Assembly: GCA_005792355.1 (NCBI GenBank)
Contig: SXSC01000284.1
Coordinates: 1-50,769, forward strand
Source: Opitutaceae bacterium
GTDB lineage: Bacteria; Verrucomicrobiota; Verrucomicrobiia; Opitutales; Opitutaceae
DNA length: 50,769 nucleotides
Direction of reading: 5' to 3'
Part shown: piece after piece, positions 27,123-37,300 of the stretch
Layout: each line of letters opens with the position of its first letter
Position numbering within the stretch: position 1 is the stretch's first letter
Notes under the pieces: generated by a model
What the model saw: the letters and a program-made list of their open reading frames with translations, nothing else
The model's database searches: none
Told to the model about the DNA's origin: nothing
Made by a program: the position numbers and the translations under genes

Positions 27123-27608
27123 TCACAGCCTGACGCCAAAGTGGACGCCGCGGTTGGTGACCCAAAGGAAGCGGATTGCGGCCTGTGAAAGCCGTGGGTT
27201 CTTTCGGACGACAACCATGTGGGTGATCGTCGGATTCGTGAGGAACTCCTCCAGCGAAAAGTAGGCGTGCTCCTCTGTTGGCGCCTGATCGTCGATGATG
27301 AAGTTCGTCTCCAGGATTCCTTCGAAGTAACAGGGTATTCCCTCAAGCCAGGCCGGCATGGCGTACTCTGGGCCGAGTTCCCGGGGCGGACCGTCATCAT
27401 CGTCATTGAAGAAGTGGGCGCCCCGGTGCCAGCGGTCGTGGTAATCGGTCAGGCCGACCTCGAAGCCCGGGATTTCATGCAGTGCAAGAATCAGATCTTT
27501 GTCTGCGTAACCCCAGTAGTGCCCGGATGACAGGCCGTGGTGGTGAACAAAGGTCAGAATATCGCGGATGCAGCCCGCTTCTAACTGAGGATTGGCCCGT
27601 GCGTTCAT
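27123..27608 (-). CDS. Protein of unknown function in accessory region
   Basis: A 161-aa protein I do not recognise. It has many aromatic and acidic residues (TDYHDRWHRGAHFFNDDDDGPP), a central LPxWLEGIPCYFEGILETNFIIDD-type segment, and ends with WVTNRGVHFGVRL. No signal peptide or membrane segment. It is the most downstream of five leftward genes and lies 39 bases from the next. The coding potential is supported by length, position and a start (ATG 27608) just after a short gap. Confidence 0.6.
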   Translation of the reverse strand: MNARANPQLEAGCIRDILTFVHHHGLSSGHYWGYADKDLILALHEIPGFEVGLTDYHDRWHRGAHFFNDDDDGPPRELGPEYAMPAWLEGIPCYFEGILETNFIIDDQAPTEEHAYFSLEEFLTNPTITHMVVVRKNPRLSQAAIRFLWVTNRGVHFGVRL

Positions 27609-27647
27609 GTCAGAGTCTCTGACGGACTGGCGATTGCCCGTTGCCGA

Positions 27648-27866
27648 TTACTGGTTCGCTCTCACCCCAGCAGCGAAAGCGATTTCCTTCAGGCGCATTT
27701 GCAGCGTTCTTGCCGCCGCGATTTGGTCTCGAAGGAGTATTTCAAGCAAGGGACTGTCCTCACACGCGAGTCGGTGCGCGGCACAGATTTCGCTCACGAG
27801 GTTTTCGGCGGTGCGTTCGGCGCTCGTGATGGCCTGATTGGCTTTCGTCTCAGGTAGCGTAGTCAT
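27648..27866 (-). CDS. Small helical protein of unknown function
   Basis: A 72-aa, probably all-helical protein (TSAERTAENLVSEICAAHRLACE, LLEILLRDQIAAARTLQMRLKEIAFAAG). No family recognised. It lies in the leftward gene group of the accessory region, 39 bases before the 161-aa gene, and could be an immunity, antitoxin-like or structural small protein, but nothing in the sequence decides this. Confidence 0.45.
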   Translation of the reverse strand: MTTLPETKANQAITSAERTAENLVSEICAAHRLACEDSPLLEILLRDQIAAARTLQMRLKEIAFAAGVRANQ

Positions 27867-27963
27867 TTTGGATAGTGGTTTTCAGGGATGATTGTCGAGT
27901 TGGACGGTAAGTCTCGTGAATGGGAAAGGGAGGGTTTCTTCGGGATCGTCGGATCCTCCATTG

Positions 27964-29130
27964 TCATCGCGAGCTCGCGTGCCAGATGGCGTAGATAATA
28001 GGCGGCCAGAGCGGCCAAAAGAGGCAGGCCATGAGCAGCAGGTCGGTCAGCTTGTCCCGAATCGTCGGTTGCTTTTTGGTCGGTGCGGGATTCGGGGCAA
28101 AATCGCACGGCGGCAGCCCCGGCCGGTGGCGAGTTCGCCATTTGTCCATCGACCGTTCCCGTCCCGCCCACTCGAAGCACGGCATGCGCAGGTACACCTT
28201 TAGCCTGTCTTTGCCGTCCAGGTCGGAGAGTTCGAAGTCATTGCCGGGAAGCGCGTCCAGCTCGGGGCTGAGCCCCTTGATGCGTGGGTCAAGCAGGAGG
28301 GCTCGGATGTAGGGATGGTACTCTCGGCCGGGTTTGGCGTTATGCCGACCCTTCATCTCGCCGAGGTAACCTTCCTTTAGGGCAAACGTAAGGTGCGGCC
28401 GCCAGAAGGAGACTCGATCCACTCGATCCGGTTCTCGCAGCGAAAGCAGTTCGCACTCCGGGTCCCTATTTCCCCGATTGCCGCAATGCCTCATCAGTTT
28501 CCCCTCAATTTCTGACGAGTCGTAGATGCAGCGCACCCAACGCCATCCGCTGGGGAAAACCAGAAAGTCATCAACGGCATTCTGGTGCACCTCGACGCGG
28601 TCAACACCCTGCTCCAGCGTAAAGAGGTACGCGTTCGCCTGCCGAAACGTCCGAAAATGCCGAAGGTTGACCCGTGCCAGGGCGCTTCTCAGGAACGGAA
28701 CCCGGCTACTGGCAACTTGGAGACGCCACCAGTGCAACAAGAACCGCTCTCGCTCGTTCCACCATTGGTTTGGCGGCGGGGAGCCGAGTGACTTCTGCAC
28801 GCGGTGCAGACGCCGCCGCTGGTTGCGAGTGAACGCCGGCATGTGCTGCGCCGAGTTAAGCAAATCGCGGGACCAGAGTCGGAGGAACCACTCGATCCGA
28901 TCATGACGTCGAAGAATCGCGCGCGCCTCGTCCACGCCGCGTGTCGCCAATTCCTCCCGCCACGGGGAGTGGGCCGCCGCCAGTCGCATCATCGAGCGAT
29001 ATTGCTCCCGCCGGGCGATTCGCAGGTACGGTGCAATTGGCTGGGGCACCTCCTCCAGCCGTGGCTCAATATTTCCATCGGCCTTAAGTTTGGTGACGTT
29101 CTGCAAAACGTCTTCAATCGTCATGTTCAT
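27964..29130 (-). CDS. PcfJ-like protein with C-terminal hydrophobic segment
   Basis: A 388-aa protein. The centre resembles the PcfJ domain known from plasmid and phage genomes: EGKLMRHCGN (conserved HC), LLSLREP, PHLTFALKEGYLGEMKGRHN and KPGREYHPYIRALL. The first 200 residues are basic and helical (LRRHDRIEWFLRLWSRDLL, RNQRRRLHRVQKSLG). A hydrophobic stretch at the very end (LTDLLLMACLFWPLWPPII) may anchor it in the membrane, which is not usual for PcfJ. ATG 29130 (MNMTIEDVL) is the first Met. The role is unknown; such proteins are typical of mobile DNA, which fits the setting. Confidence 0.55.
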   Translation of the reverse strand: MNMTIEDVLQNVTKLKADGNIEPRLEEVPQPIAPYLRIARREQYRSMMRLAAAHSPWREELATRGVDEARAILRRHDRIEWFLRLWSRDLLNSAQHMPAFTRNQRRRLHRVQKSLGSPPPNQWWNERERFLLHWWRLQVASSRVPFLRSALARVNLRHFRTFRQANAYLFTLEQGVDRVEVHQNAVDDFLVFPSGWRWVRCIYDSSEIEGKLMRHCGNRGNRDPECELLSLREPDRVDRVSFWRPHLTFALKEGYLGEMKGRHNAKPGREYHPYIRALLLDPRIKGLSPELDALPGNDFELSDLDGKDRLKVYLRMPCFEWAGRERSMDKWRTRHRPGLPPCDFAPNPAPTKKQPTIRDKLTDLLLMACLFWPLWPPIIYAIWHASSR

Positions 29131-29205
29131 TAAGTTTACCGGCTTCGACCGAAGGCGGGGGCGGGTCGAGATCGTCTGAGGGACGGAGTAGATTTCCCAG
29201 CCTTC

Positions 29206-30327
29206 TCAGAACTCGCGCACCGTCTTTTTCGGGCTCACGATGTGCACCGATGAAGGCGTCACCGATTCGTTGTCGCTCAGCGACAATCCTGTCTTTTGAC
29301 CGACCAGAGCGCCCACCGATTTTATCTTTGCGAGCACGGTCGTGCCCGACACGGCGGGCTTGTCATAATCGTAGTCGAACCACGGCAGACCCGCATCGGT
29401 GTAGGTTTTCGCCGTTGGCGGTGAGTGCGGCGGCGTTAAGCCGGTGAGCTGCTTCCAGTCCTCGGCCAGACAAAGTCGGACGTAGCAACGGCTGCTCACC
29501 TGGGTGTCCCAGACCTTCAAACCGTGCGGATCGGCGGAAATTTCCTGCCGGATACGTCCGCCAGCACCGAGCCCTGCTGCTGTGGCGTAGCAAACATCGC
29601 CTTCTTCCTCCAGGGAGAAAGGCGCTGCGAACAACTCCTTCCATTGGTGCTCCAAGTCTTCGGCTATCGCAGTCCGCCAATGCTCCTCGGTGAGCATGGG
29701 AAACGCTTGAATCTGCACCCCGCCCCAAGATTCCTCGCCGGTTAACTGGTGTTCAACGGTGAGCCCTTTCCCGAGGGGCACTGCGACAAATTGCCGGACG
29801 ACATCGTCACTCACTCGAAAGCCATCGAGCCATGGCTGTTCCGGAAGCACCACGTAGTTTTGCGGGGCATCCGTGAGTCCAGAGGCCCACGGCAGGCCGG
29901 AAATGGCACACCTGCCGCCGGTGGCGATCCGCACGGCCATCGGGTAAGACGAATCGAAGTTCAGCCACATGGCCTCAAGCCGGTGCATCGGCAGCATCAC
30001 GCCGCCTGTCTTTTTCCATGTCGCAGGTACTCCGCTGAAGTCATCGACGTGGCGCAGAGGAAACCGCCCGAGCCCCGGAGGCAGCGGGTAATCCTTGCCG
30101 TCGTCCGGAATGCGCAGCGTGCGTTGAAACGAAATCTTGGTGGAAACGTTCACGCTTCTCCGGCAGAAATCTGCGTGGAGCGTCCCTCGAGATTTCGGCA
30201 GTCGCGTCTTTTCTTCGGCGGTTGCACTTGCGATTTTCGCATCGAGCCAACGGCGGACGCGGTCGCAGAGGATTTCTTCCAATTCGGGGAATCTGATGAT
30301 GAGGTGGTCGTGGCTGAGTTCGATCAT
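29206..30327 (-). CDS. Conserved protein with LPWFDYD motif
   Basis: A 373-aa cytoplasmic protein. Near the C-terminus LPWFDYDYDK (314-323) followed by SGTTVLAKIKSVG matches a conserved motif I know from uncharacterised bacterial proteins, mostly of unknown role. Other parts include AISGLPWASGLTDAPQNYVVLPEQPWLDGF and LTGEESWGGVQIQAFPM. No enzyme motif is evident. It begins 21 bases after the XRE regulator gene on the same strand, so the two form a regulator-effector unit under the operator at 30711-30732. Confidence 0.6.
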   Translation of the reverse strand: MIELSHDHLIIRFPELEEILCDRVRRWLDAKIASATAEEKTRLPKSRGTLHADFCRRSVNVSTKISFQRTLRIPDDGKDYPLPPGLGRFPLRHVDDFSGVPATWKKTGGVMLPMHRLEAMWLNFDSSYPMAVRIATGGRCAISGLPWASGLTDAPQNYVVLPEQPWLDGFRVSDDVVRQFVAVPLGKGLTVEHQLTGEESWGGVQIQAFPMLTEEHWRTAIAEDLEHQWKELFAAPFSLEEEGDVCYATAAGLGAGGRIRQEISADPHGLKVWDTQVSSRCYVRLCLAEDWKQLTGLTPPHSPPTAKTYTDAGLPWFDYDYDKPAVSGTTVLAKIKSVGALVGQKTGLSLSDNESVTPSSVHIVSPKKTVREF

Positions 30328-30347
30328 GGAGACGGAGGTTGATGGTT

Positions 30348-30704
30348 TTACCAGTCGCCATCGCGCACTTCGCGAACGAGACGCACGACGGCATGATTTG
30401 GCAGGGTTCGGAGGTTGCGCAGGAGCTGCGCAAAAAGGGCGGGGCGCTTGCAGATGATCTCCTGGAGATCGCTGGAAACTCTGCCGGCGAGTGCGAGCAG
30501 CACGTCGGGGTCTTCGCCGAGCGCGGCGGCCAGGTCCTTGATGGTCTCTTCTCCGGGCGGCGGCTCGATGCCCCGCTCGATCTTGCTCAGGTACGAAGGC
30601 TCGATGTCGACTTCGCGCGCCACCTGGCGCAGGGAAAACGCCGGATCGCCGGACGCCTTTCGCTCCCGCACCGACCGCAGGTAGTCACCAAAAATCTTGG
30701 CCAT
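30348..30704 (-). CDS. XRE-family HTH transcriptional regulator
   Basis: A 118-aa protein with an N-terminal helix-turn-helix of the Cro/CI type (FSLRQVAREVDIEPSYLSKIERG, about 23-45) and a short helical C-terminus. ATG 30704 (MAKIFGDYLRSVRERK) is chosen; a further 12 codons upstream would run through the operator. A perfect inverted repeat lies 7 bases in front of the start, so autorepression is likely. It leads the leftward gene group of the accessory region. Confidence 0.85.
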   Translation of the reverse strand: MAKIFGDYLRSVRERKASGDPAFSLRQVAREVDIEPSYLSKIERGIEPPPGEETIKDLAAALGEDPDVLLALAGRVSSDLQEIICKRPALFAQLLRNLRTLPNHAVVRLVREVRDGDW

Positions 30705-30710
30705 CGCAAC

Positions 30711-30732
30711 GTGTGTAGCTTTTACTACACAC
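30711..30732. promoter_or_regulatory. Operator of the XRE regulator
   Basis: Perfect 8-base arms GTGTGTAG and CTACACAC with a 6-base spacer (CTTTTA), directly in front of the regulator gene. The geometry (arm centres 14 bases apart) suits a dimeric Cro/CI-type protein. Confidence 0.7.
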
Positions 30733-30740
30733 TTGCGCAA

Positions 30741-31129
30741 GCGAAATCCTTATGCGTTGAATTCCAGCTGCAACCATTCCCCCGCCGCTCGTGCTGGAAC
30801 TGGTTGCGCCTCGGACGCCGTCCTCCGGCTTGAAACGATTCGACTCCAAACCAACAGGTGCCGTGCCGCTCTTTTACGCCAAGTCAGGAAGTGATCCCTC
30901 CCACAGAATGGGCGCCGTCGACCAATCCACGATCACGCACCAAAGCAATCCACGCAGAGGAATTGCCAACAACCGCGGCGGTGATCGATAGCCTGTAGGG
31001 TACTCTGACGACGGCAAAGCACGACCGTCGCGCGAGCCGCCACCCTCAAACCTCCATTTTTTCGCCCGCGGTCTCTGGCCCCGAGGTCGAGTCAATATAA
31101 CCGTCTTCGGACCAGCAGAGGATCCAATT
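30741..31129. other. Intergenic region between divergent genes
   Basis: These 389 bases separate the leftward regulator group from the rightward secreted-protein gene. No gene is convincing. An AT-rich CAATATAAC at about 31093-31101 could be a -10 box for the secreted protein, but no clear -35 is seen. Confidence 0.4.
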
Positions 31130-34100
31130 ATGCGAAAGGCAATTTTCCCGTTTGCGCTGGGTGCGGCCCTGCCTCGTCTCAATTTTTCCATCGCACGTGC
31201 GGGTGACTGGGCGGAGAATCGCGCATGCGCCGCGATCACACGTCGCTCTCCAACCGGAGCGCTGACGATGGCCACGTTGAGCCTACTCCTTTCAGTCACT
31301 TCGGCTAACGCGCAGTCGAAGTCGGCTCAGGTATTCGTCCATGGGAAGTCTGTCCAGTTATTGCCTTCGAGTCCACTTCGCGTGGTCGGCTTCGGTGATG
31401 TCACCACCTACTTCACGACGTTTAATGGCACAAGCGGTTCATTCCTGATCGATTCCGCCCGGGGTGGTATCGTGAGCGGCGAGTTGCGGCCGCGCACAAC
31501 CACCGCCGGGCTTTACGAGGGGGCTTATGCGCAAGCCACCCCACTCCTCATCGTCGATTTTGGATCGTATGCCGTTTCGTTGCCGACTGCCGACTCGGAC
31601 CAAAATGGAATACCCGACGCGATTCAATTTGACCGCGACGGCAACTTCTCCGCCAGCGGCTCCGGGTTCAGTGTGCCCACCGGTTTGCCCTTTTCGATTT
31701 CGATCCGTTTCAACCGCTCGGCGGGCTCTGCCGATGGTACTTATACGGCGACCACTCAGAACGCAGCTGGGCAGGCGAACACCGTCTCGGGTCAGTACTC
31801 GCTGCTCAGCTACCAAGGTTCGGTGAGCTATACGCGGGGCAGTTCAAACACCATGGGCGTTTCCGTGACCGGACTCTTCCAAGGTGGCGTGACGCTGACC
31901 GGCTCGACTACTTTTACGACTGCGAATGCAGACCAGCTGTCCTATGCTGCATTCACCGGCCGCGATTCCGCTGGAACTGCTTATCAGGCCAGAGCCGGTA
32001 CGCTCACGCGCTCCGGGAACACCTATCGAGGAGATCTCGTTCTCGTCGACGGTTTGCCGCAGACCTCCTGGGCTGACTTCACCTCCTACGTGTTCGTCAT
32101 CACCGACCTGAATGACGCAAACGGAAACGGAATTCCCGATTTCACAGACCCTGCAGCCATCCCGCCGGTCATCACCACCCAACCACGCTCTCAGAGTGCG
32201 ACCGTCGGCCAAGTCGTATCCCTGTCGGTTGTGGCCACTGGCGCGCCGTCGTTTCAATGGGCCAAGGGAGGAACTGCGATCCAAGGCGCAACGTCTGCCT
32301 CCCTCTCCTTTCCGAGTGTTCAATTGTCCGATAGCGGCAGCTACACCGTTGTCGTCTCCAATTCCTCCGGCACCGTGACCAGTAGCGCTGCCGCACTCAC
32401 AGTGACGGCCGCCCCGGCCGCACCGACTTTCGTGGTTCAGCCATTCTCGCTGACGGTTGCCCGCGGGGTCACAGCCGTCCTGGTGTGCGAGGTTGCAGGT
32501 TCTCCCTCGCCGACCCTGCAGTGGAAGCGAAACGGCATCACGTTGTCCGGTGCAACCACCCGCACACTCCTCCTTTCCCCAGTCGGATCGACTCTCGCCG
32601 GTGGTTACACCTGCACCGCGACAAACTCCGTCGGAACCACGACCAGCACTCTCGCCACCCTGGCAATTCTCGATACCACCGACCTTGGCCGTCTAGTAAA
32701 CCTCTCAATCAGGACTAACGCTGGCGCAGGAGCCGAGACCCTGATCACTGGCTTCTCGGTCGGAGGCGTAGGAGCGATTGGCAGCAAACCGCTCTTGTTG
32801 CGCGCCATGGGCCCATCGCTGTCTCAATTCGGCGTCCCGGGTGTGTTGGGTGACCCACTTCTGACCGTGTATTCCGGCGCCGTTGCGACCGCGATGAACG
32901 ACGACTGGGCCGGCGATTCGCAGCTGCGCGCTGGCTCAGCCAACGTCGGTGCGTTTGCCTTTGCAGGCGATACATCCAAGGACGCCGCCGTCCTTGCTCC
33001 CTCGGTGGCCATCGGCAGCTACACCGCCCAGATCAGTGGAGTGGAAGGTGCCACGGGGGTGGTGCTGGCCGAAATCTATGATGCGACCCCCGCAGCCTCG
33101 ATCACCGCATCCACTCCACGGCTGGTTAACGTTTCCGCTCGCGCCAAAGTCGGCACATCATCGGACATGCTCATTGCCGGGTTCGTGATTGGCGGCAGCA
33201 CTGCCAAGACTCTCTTGGTCAGGGCGGTCGGCCCGACGCTGACTAGCTTTGGCGTGACGGGTGTGCTCTTGGACCCGAAATTGGAGCTCTACTCGGGCAC
33301 CAGGTTGCTCGGATCGAGCGATGACTGGGGCAACGATTCCGATATTGCCTATGCGGCGGCTTTGGTCGGCGGGTTTCCACTCGCCAGCGGCAGCAAAGAC
33401 TCGGCGATTCTCATCTCCCTCCCGCCGGGAAGCTATACTGCGCAGGTCAGCGGAGTCGCCAACACCACAGGAGTCGGACTTGTCGAACTCTACGACGTGC
33501 CAACTCCTGCGTTGGCACCGAGCCTGGGCAACCAGCTTGTCGCCTACTACGCGCTCAATGGAAACACCAACGATTCGAGCGGAAATCAGGTGTCCGCAAC
33601 TGGAGCACCCTCGGTTACATTCTCGACCGACCGTTTCGGCCGGGCCAGTTCGGCCGCTACCTTTGGGAAAACCGGATTTATCGATATTTCCAACCGCCGA
33701 CTGCTCCACGGCGCAACCGAGGCTACTATCTCCGTCTGGTTCGAAAGCCGGATGTTATCGTCGGAGGGAGGATTCCTGGTTGCCGCAGGCGATGCCCGGG
33801 CGGGGTTGGACCCCTTCTATTTGAGTATTGGAAACTCGGGTGTCTTATCCGCGGAGTTCACGGACTCGAGCCTCGGTCCTTCCCATCCGAATCGCAGCAT
33901 TGGAGGCAATCAAGGACTACAGATCCCAACGGGGCAGTGGATCCACGTAGTTGTCCAGTTTCGATCTGTGGGAAGCACCACGGTTTTTGAGCTCTACGTT
34001 GACGGTCAGCTTCGTCGGCAGACCGCGTATCCGCGCAGTCATCGCATCTTCTTCGATACGTCAATGTCGGTGCAGATCGGCTGCCTCACGAGTTTCTCCG

Positions 34101-34198
34101 ATGCGAGCTTTCGAGGGAAAATCGACGAAGTTCGTTTTTACTCACGAATGCTTACTCCGGCCGAAGTTCAGAATCTATTCGAGTCGACTGCCAATTAG
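31130..34198 (+). CDS. Large secreted protein with Ig-like, duplicated beta and LamG domains
   Basis: A 1022-aa exported protein. Either ATG 31130 or ATG 31268 starts it; the second gives a compact signal peptide (MATLSLLLSVTSANAQ) and has GGAG in front, while the first adds 46 residues including a second hydrophobic run. After an N-terminal beta region (to about 340, with DSDQNGIPD and NDANGNGIPD calcium-type loops) come two Ig-like domains (about 343-433 and 434-518; SYTVVVSNSSGTVT and YTCTATNSVGTTTS). Two copies of a beta module common in Opitutaceae follow (about 520-661 and 662-800: LLLRAMGPSLSQFGV, LLVRAVGPTLTSFGV). The C-terminus (about 801-1018) is a LamG/concanavalin-like domain ending GKIDEVRFYSRMLTPAEV. 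No anchor is seen. It probably binds a surface or polysaccharide. Confidence 0.8.
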   Translation: MRKAIFPFALGAALPRLNFSIARAGDWAENRACAAITRRSPTGALTMATLSLLLSVTSANAQSKSAQVFVHGKSVQLLPSSPLRVVGFGDVTTYFTTFNGTSGSFLIDSARGGIVSGELRPRTTTAGLYEGAYAQATPLLIVDFGSYAVSLPTADSDQNGIPDAIQFDRDGNFSASGSGFSVPTGLPFSISIRFNRSAGSADGTYTATTQNAAGQANTVSGQYSLLSYQGSVSYTRGSSNTMGVSVTGLFQGGVTLTGSTTFTTANADQLSYAAFTGRDSAGTAYQARAGTLTRSGNTYRGDLVLVDGLPQTSWADFTSYVFVITDLNDANGNGIPDFTDPAAIPPVITTQPRSQSATVGQVVSLSVVATGAPSFQWAKGGTAIQGATSASLSFPSVQLSDSGSYTVVVSNSSGTVTSSAAALTVTAAPAAPTFVVQPFSLTVARGVTAVLVCEVAGSPSPTLQWKRNGITLSGATTRTLLLSPVGSTLAGGYTCTATNSVGTTTSTLATLAILDTTDLGRLVNLSIRTNAGAGAETLITGFSVGGVGAIGSKPLLLRAMGPSLSQFGVPGVLGDPLLTVYSGAVATAMNDDWAGDSQLRAGSANVGAFAFAGDTSKDAAVLAPSVAIGSYTAQISGVEGATGVVLAEIYDATPAASITASTPRLVNVSARAKVGTSSDMLIAGFVIGGSTAKTLLVRAVGPTLTSFGVTGVLLDPKLELYSGTRLLGSSDDWGNDSDIAYAAALVGGFPLASGSKDSAILISLPPGSYTAQVSGVANTTGVGLVELYDVPTPALAPSLGNQLVAYYALNGNTNDSSGNQVSATGAPSVTFSTDRFGRASSAATFGKTGFIDISNRRLLHGATEATISVWFESRMLSSEGGFLVAAGDARAGLDPFYLSIGNSGVLSAEFTDSSLGPSHPNRSIGGNQGLQIPTGQWIHVVVQFRSVGSTTVFELYVDGQLRRQTAYPRSHRIFFDTSMSVQIGCLTSFSDASFRGKIDEVRFYSRMLTPAEVQNLFESTAN

Positions 34199-34396
34199 CC
34201 ACCTCGTGAATCGTCGCACCGATTATTCCGCGTCCCTGGCTACCTTGACCGGAGCTTTCTGAGCGTGCCCTTGCCGTCCTTGAAAATCGTTGGTCCCCTC
34301 TGCGTGTTGTCCTGGTGAGGATACGTTAGGTTGTCTCTGCATTCCCATCGAAATTCCTCGCGGAAGCTTCACGAAGCAAAGACCATACCCACGTCC

Positions 34397-37300
34397 ATGA
34401 CCGCTGTGCCCGCTTCCTTACCGAAACAAGCCCAGCTCGTTCGCGTTCGCACCCGGCACTGGCTCGTGGAGGACGTTTCTCCGTCTCCCTCCGGCACATG
34501 GCTCCGCCTCGCCTGTGTCGACGACGATGCGCAGGGCGAGCAAGTGGAGGTCATCTGGGAGGCCGAACTCGACGGTCAGATCCTTGATGTCGAGGCGTGG
34601 GCCAGAATCGGCCACAAGGGTTTCGACGAGCCCCGGCACTTCGCCGCGTATTTCAATTCCCTCCGCTGGCACTGTGTCACCGCCACAGACCCTAAGCTTT
34701 TTCAGGCGCCCTTTCGCGCCGGCATTCGGATCGACGCCTATCAGCTCGAGCCGCTTCGCAAGGCCCTCCAACTTCCGCGCGTCAACCGCTTCATCGCCGA
34801 CGACGTGGGTCTCGGCAAGACCATCGAGGCTGGCCTCATCGCCTGCGAACTCCTGCTTCGCCGCCGTGTCCGCGACGTCGTCGTCGCTTGCCCGCCATCG
34901 ATGCTCAAACAATGGCAGGATGAACTCGATGCCCGCTTCGGCCTGCGCTTCGAGATTTTCGACCGCGACTACGTGGAGCGTATCCGCCGCGAGCGCGGCT
35001 ATGCCGTCAACCCGTGGAAGACTTTCCCGCGTTTCCTCATCTCGCACCGGTTGCTCATCGACGAGAATTACGCCGCGCCCATGCGCGACTGGCTGGATAA
35101 CATCCGCCCGGGCAGCCTCCTCATCCTCGACGAGGCCCACCATGCCGCACCAGCCAGCGGAGCCAAGTACGCCATCGACTCCAAAATTACCCGCGCCATC
35201 CGTGACCTGGCCCCGCGTTTCGAGCACCGCCTCTTCCTTTCCGCCACCCCGCACAACGGCCACTCCAATAGTTTCAGCGCCCTCCTCGAACTCCTCGACG
35301 ACAAGCGCTTCATGCGCGGCGTTCCCGCCCTGAAGAGCAACCGCGATGCCGTGATGGTCCGCCGCCTCAAGGAGGACGTGCGCATTATCGCCGGTGGTTT
35401 TCCCGTTCGAAAGGTCGTGCAGGTGGACCTCGTCGGTCTTCCCGCCGACGCTCCCGAACTTTCCCTTGCCGATCTGCTCGACGCTTATTTCACCGCGCGG
35501 CGCCAGCGTTTCGCCACCGCGAGCAAGCGCGAGCAAACACAGGGTGTACTGATTCTCTCCACGCTGCAGCAGCGTCTCTTTTCATCGGTCGAGGCCTTTC
35601 ACCGCACGCTTGGTGCCCACCGTCGCGCGATGGAGAAGGTCTGGGCAGGAGAGACCGTCACCGCGCGTTCGGTCCCCACGAATGACCCCTGTCTGTTCAA
35701 TGCTGGCTACGACAGCGACGACGAACGTTCCCAGCTCGACCCAGAGCAGCAGGAAACCGAGGCCGCCGCCGCCCTAGAACGCGCGAGCGGAGTCGTCGTC
35801 GGCGCCATCGCAAGCGCCGACGTATCCCGCGAGCGCAGTCTCATCGCCGAGATGTCGCGCATCGCCGAAAGATTCCGGTTCCAGCCCGACGCCCGCGTTC
35901 GCTGGCTGATCGACTGGCTGCAATCCCACGCCTGTCCCGGTATCCATTCTCACAATTCCGCTGCGACCGCGCCCGGTGCCCCGTGGTCCTCCCTCCGGCT
36001 GATCATCTTCACTGAATACGAGGACACCGCCCGCTATCTGCGGTCCAAGCTAAGCGCCGCCATCGCCGGCACCGACCGCGAAGCCGAGCGCATTGAAGTT
36101 TTCCACGGTCCGACTCCGCCCGATAAGCGAGAGGTCCTGAAGCGCGCCTTCAACGAGCCACCCGATCGCCATCCGCTCCGTATTCTCATCGCCACCGATG
36201 CCGCCCGCGAGGGCCTCAACCTGCAGGCGCATTGTTGGCACTTGTTCCATTTCGACCTCCCCTGGAATCCCTCGCGGCTGGAGCAGCGCAACGGCCGAAT
36301 CGACCGCAAACTCCAGCCCAATGGCGAGGTCTTCTGCCACTACTTCGTCTATACGCAGCGCCCCGAGGATCGCGTCCTCCGCGCCCTTGTGCGCAAAACC
36401 GAGACCATCCGCCTCGAACTCGGCAGTCTCTCCGAGGTTATTGAAAAACGCCTCCGCGCCGGCATTCGCCGCGATGAGGTCGAGGCCGCCGCGGCCGCCA
36501 TCGAGGGTCTGCATGACGACCCCGAGAAGAGCGCCGCCCGTGAGACCGAGTTGGAAGACGCCGCCGCCGAGCGGCGAACCCGCCTCAGCGCCGAGATCGA
36601 CATTCTCACGAAGCGCCTCGACGATGCCCACCGCTGGATCGGGCTCGACGAGGTCCAGCTTCGCGACGCCCTCAGTTGCTCGCTCGACCTGCTCGAAGCC
36701 GAGCCCCTGCGCGAAGCCCCCACGCCCGCCGGCGAGCCCACGCGCTACATCTTCCCCAACCTCCAGGTCCGCAAGGGCAGCGACCCCACGTGGGGGGCCA
36801 CGCTCGACACCCTCCGCACTCCGCCCGAACCCGGCCAGCCGCTCTACGAATGGCGCCGAGAGTCATCGCTCCGCCCGGTCATCTTCAAGGCCCCCGACGG
36901 CTTCGATGGTGACACCGTCCAACTCCATCTCTCGCACCGTGTCGTGCAGCGGCTCCTCGGCCGTTTCCTTGCTCAAGGGTTCGTCTACCACGACCTTTCC
37001 CGGGCCTGCCTGGCTCAATCCTCAGATGCGATACCCCGCGTTGTGCTTCTCGGCCGTCTCTCCATTTTCGGCCACGGTGCGACCCGTCTTCACGAGGAGA
37101 TCATCACTGTCACCGCCCGCTGGAGCGACCCCACGGCCCGCAAGGGACCGCTCGCCCCGTATGCGCGTGATGCCGAATCGAAGACCGCCGCCTTGCTCCA
37201 GGAATCGTTGAAACCCGCCGCCGCCACCCGCCCTATTCCGGCAGCGGTCCAACAGCGCCTGCAAGCCGCCATGGCGCAGGATATCCGCGATCTGCTTCCT

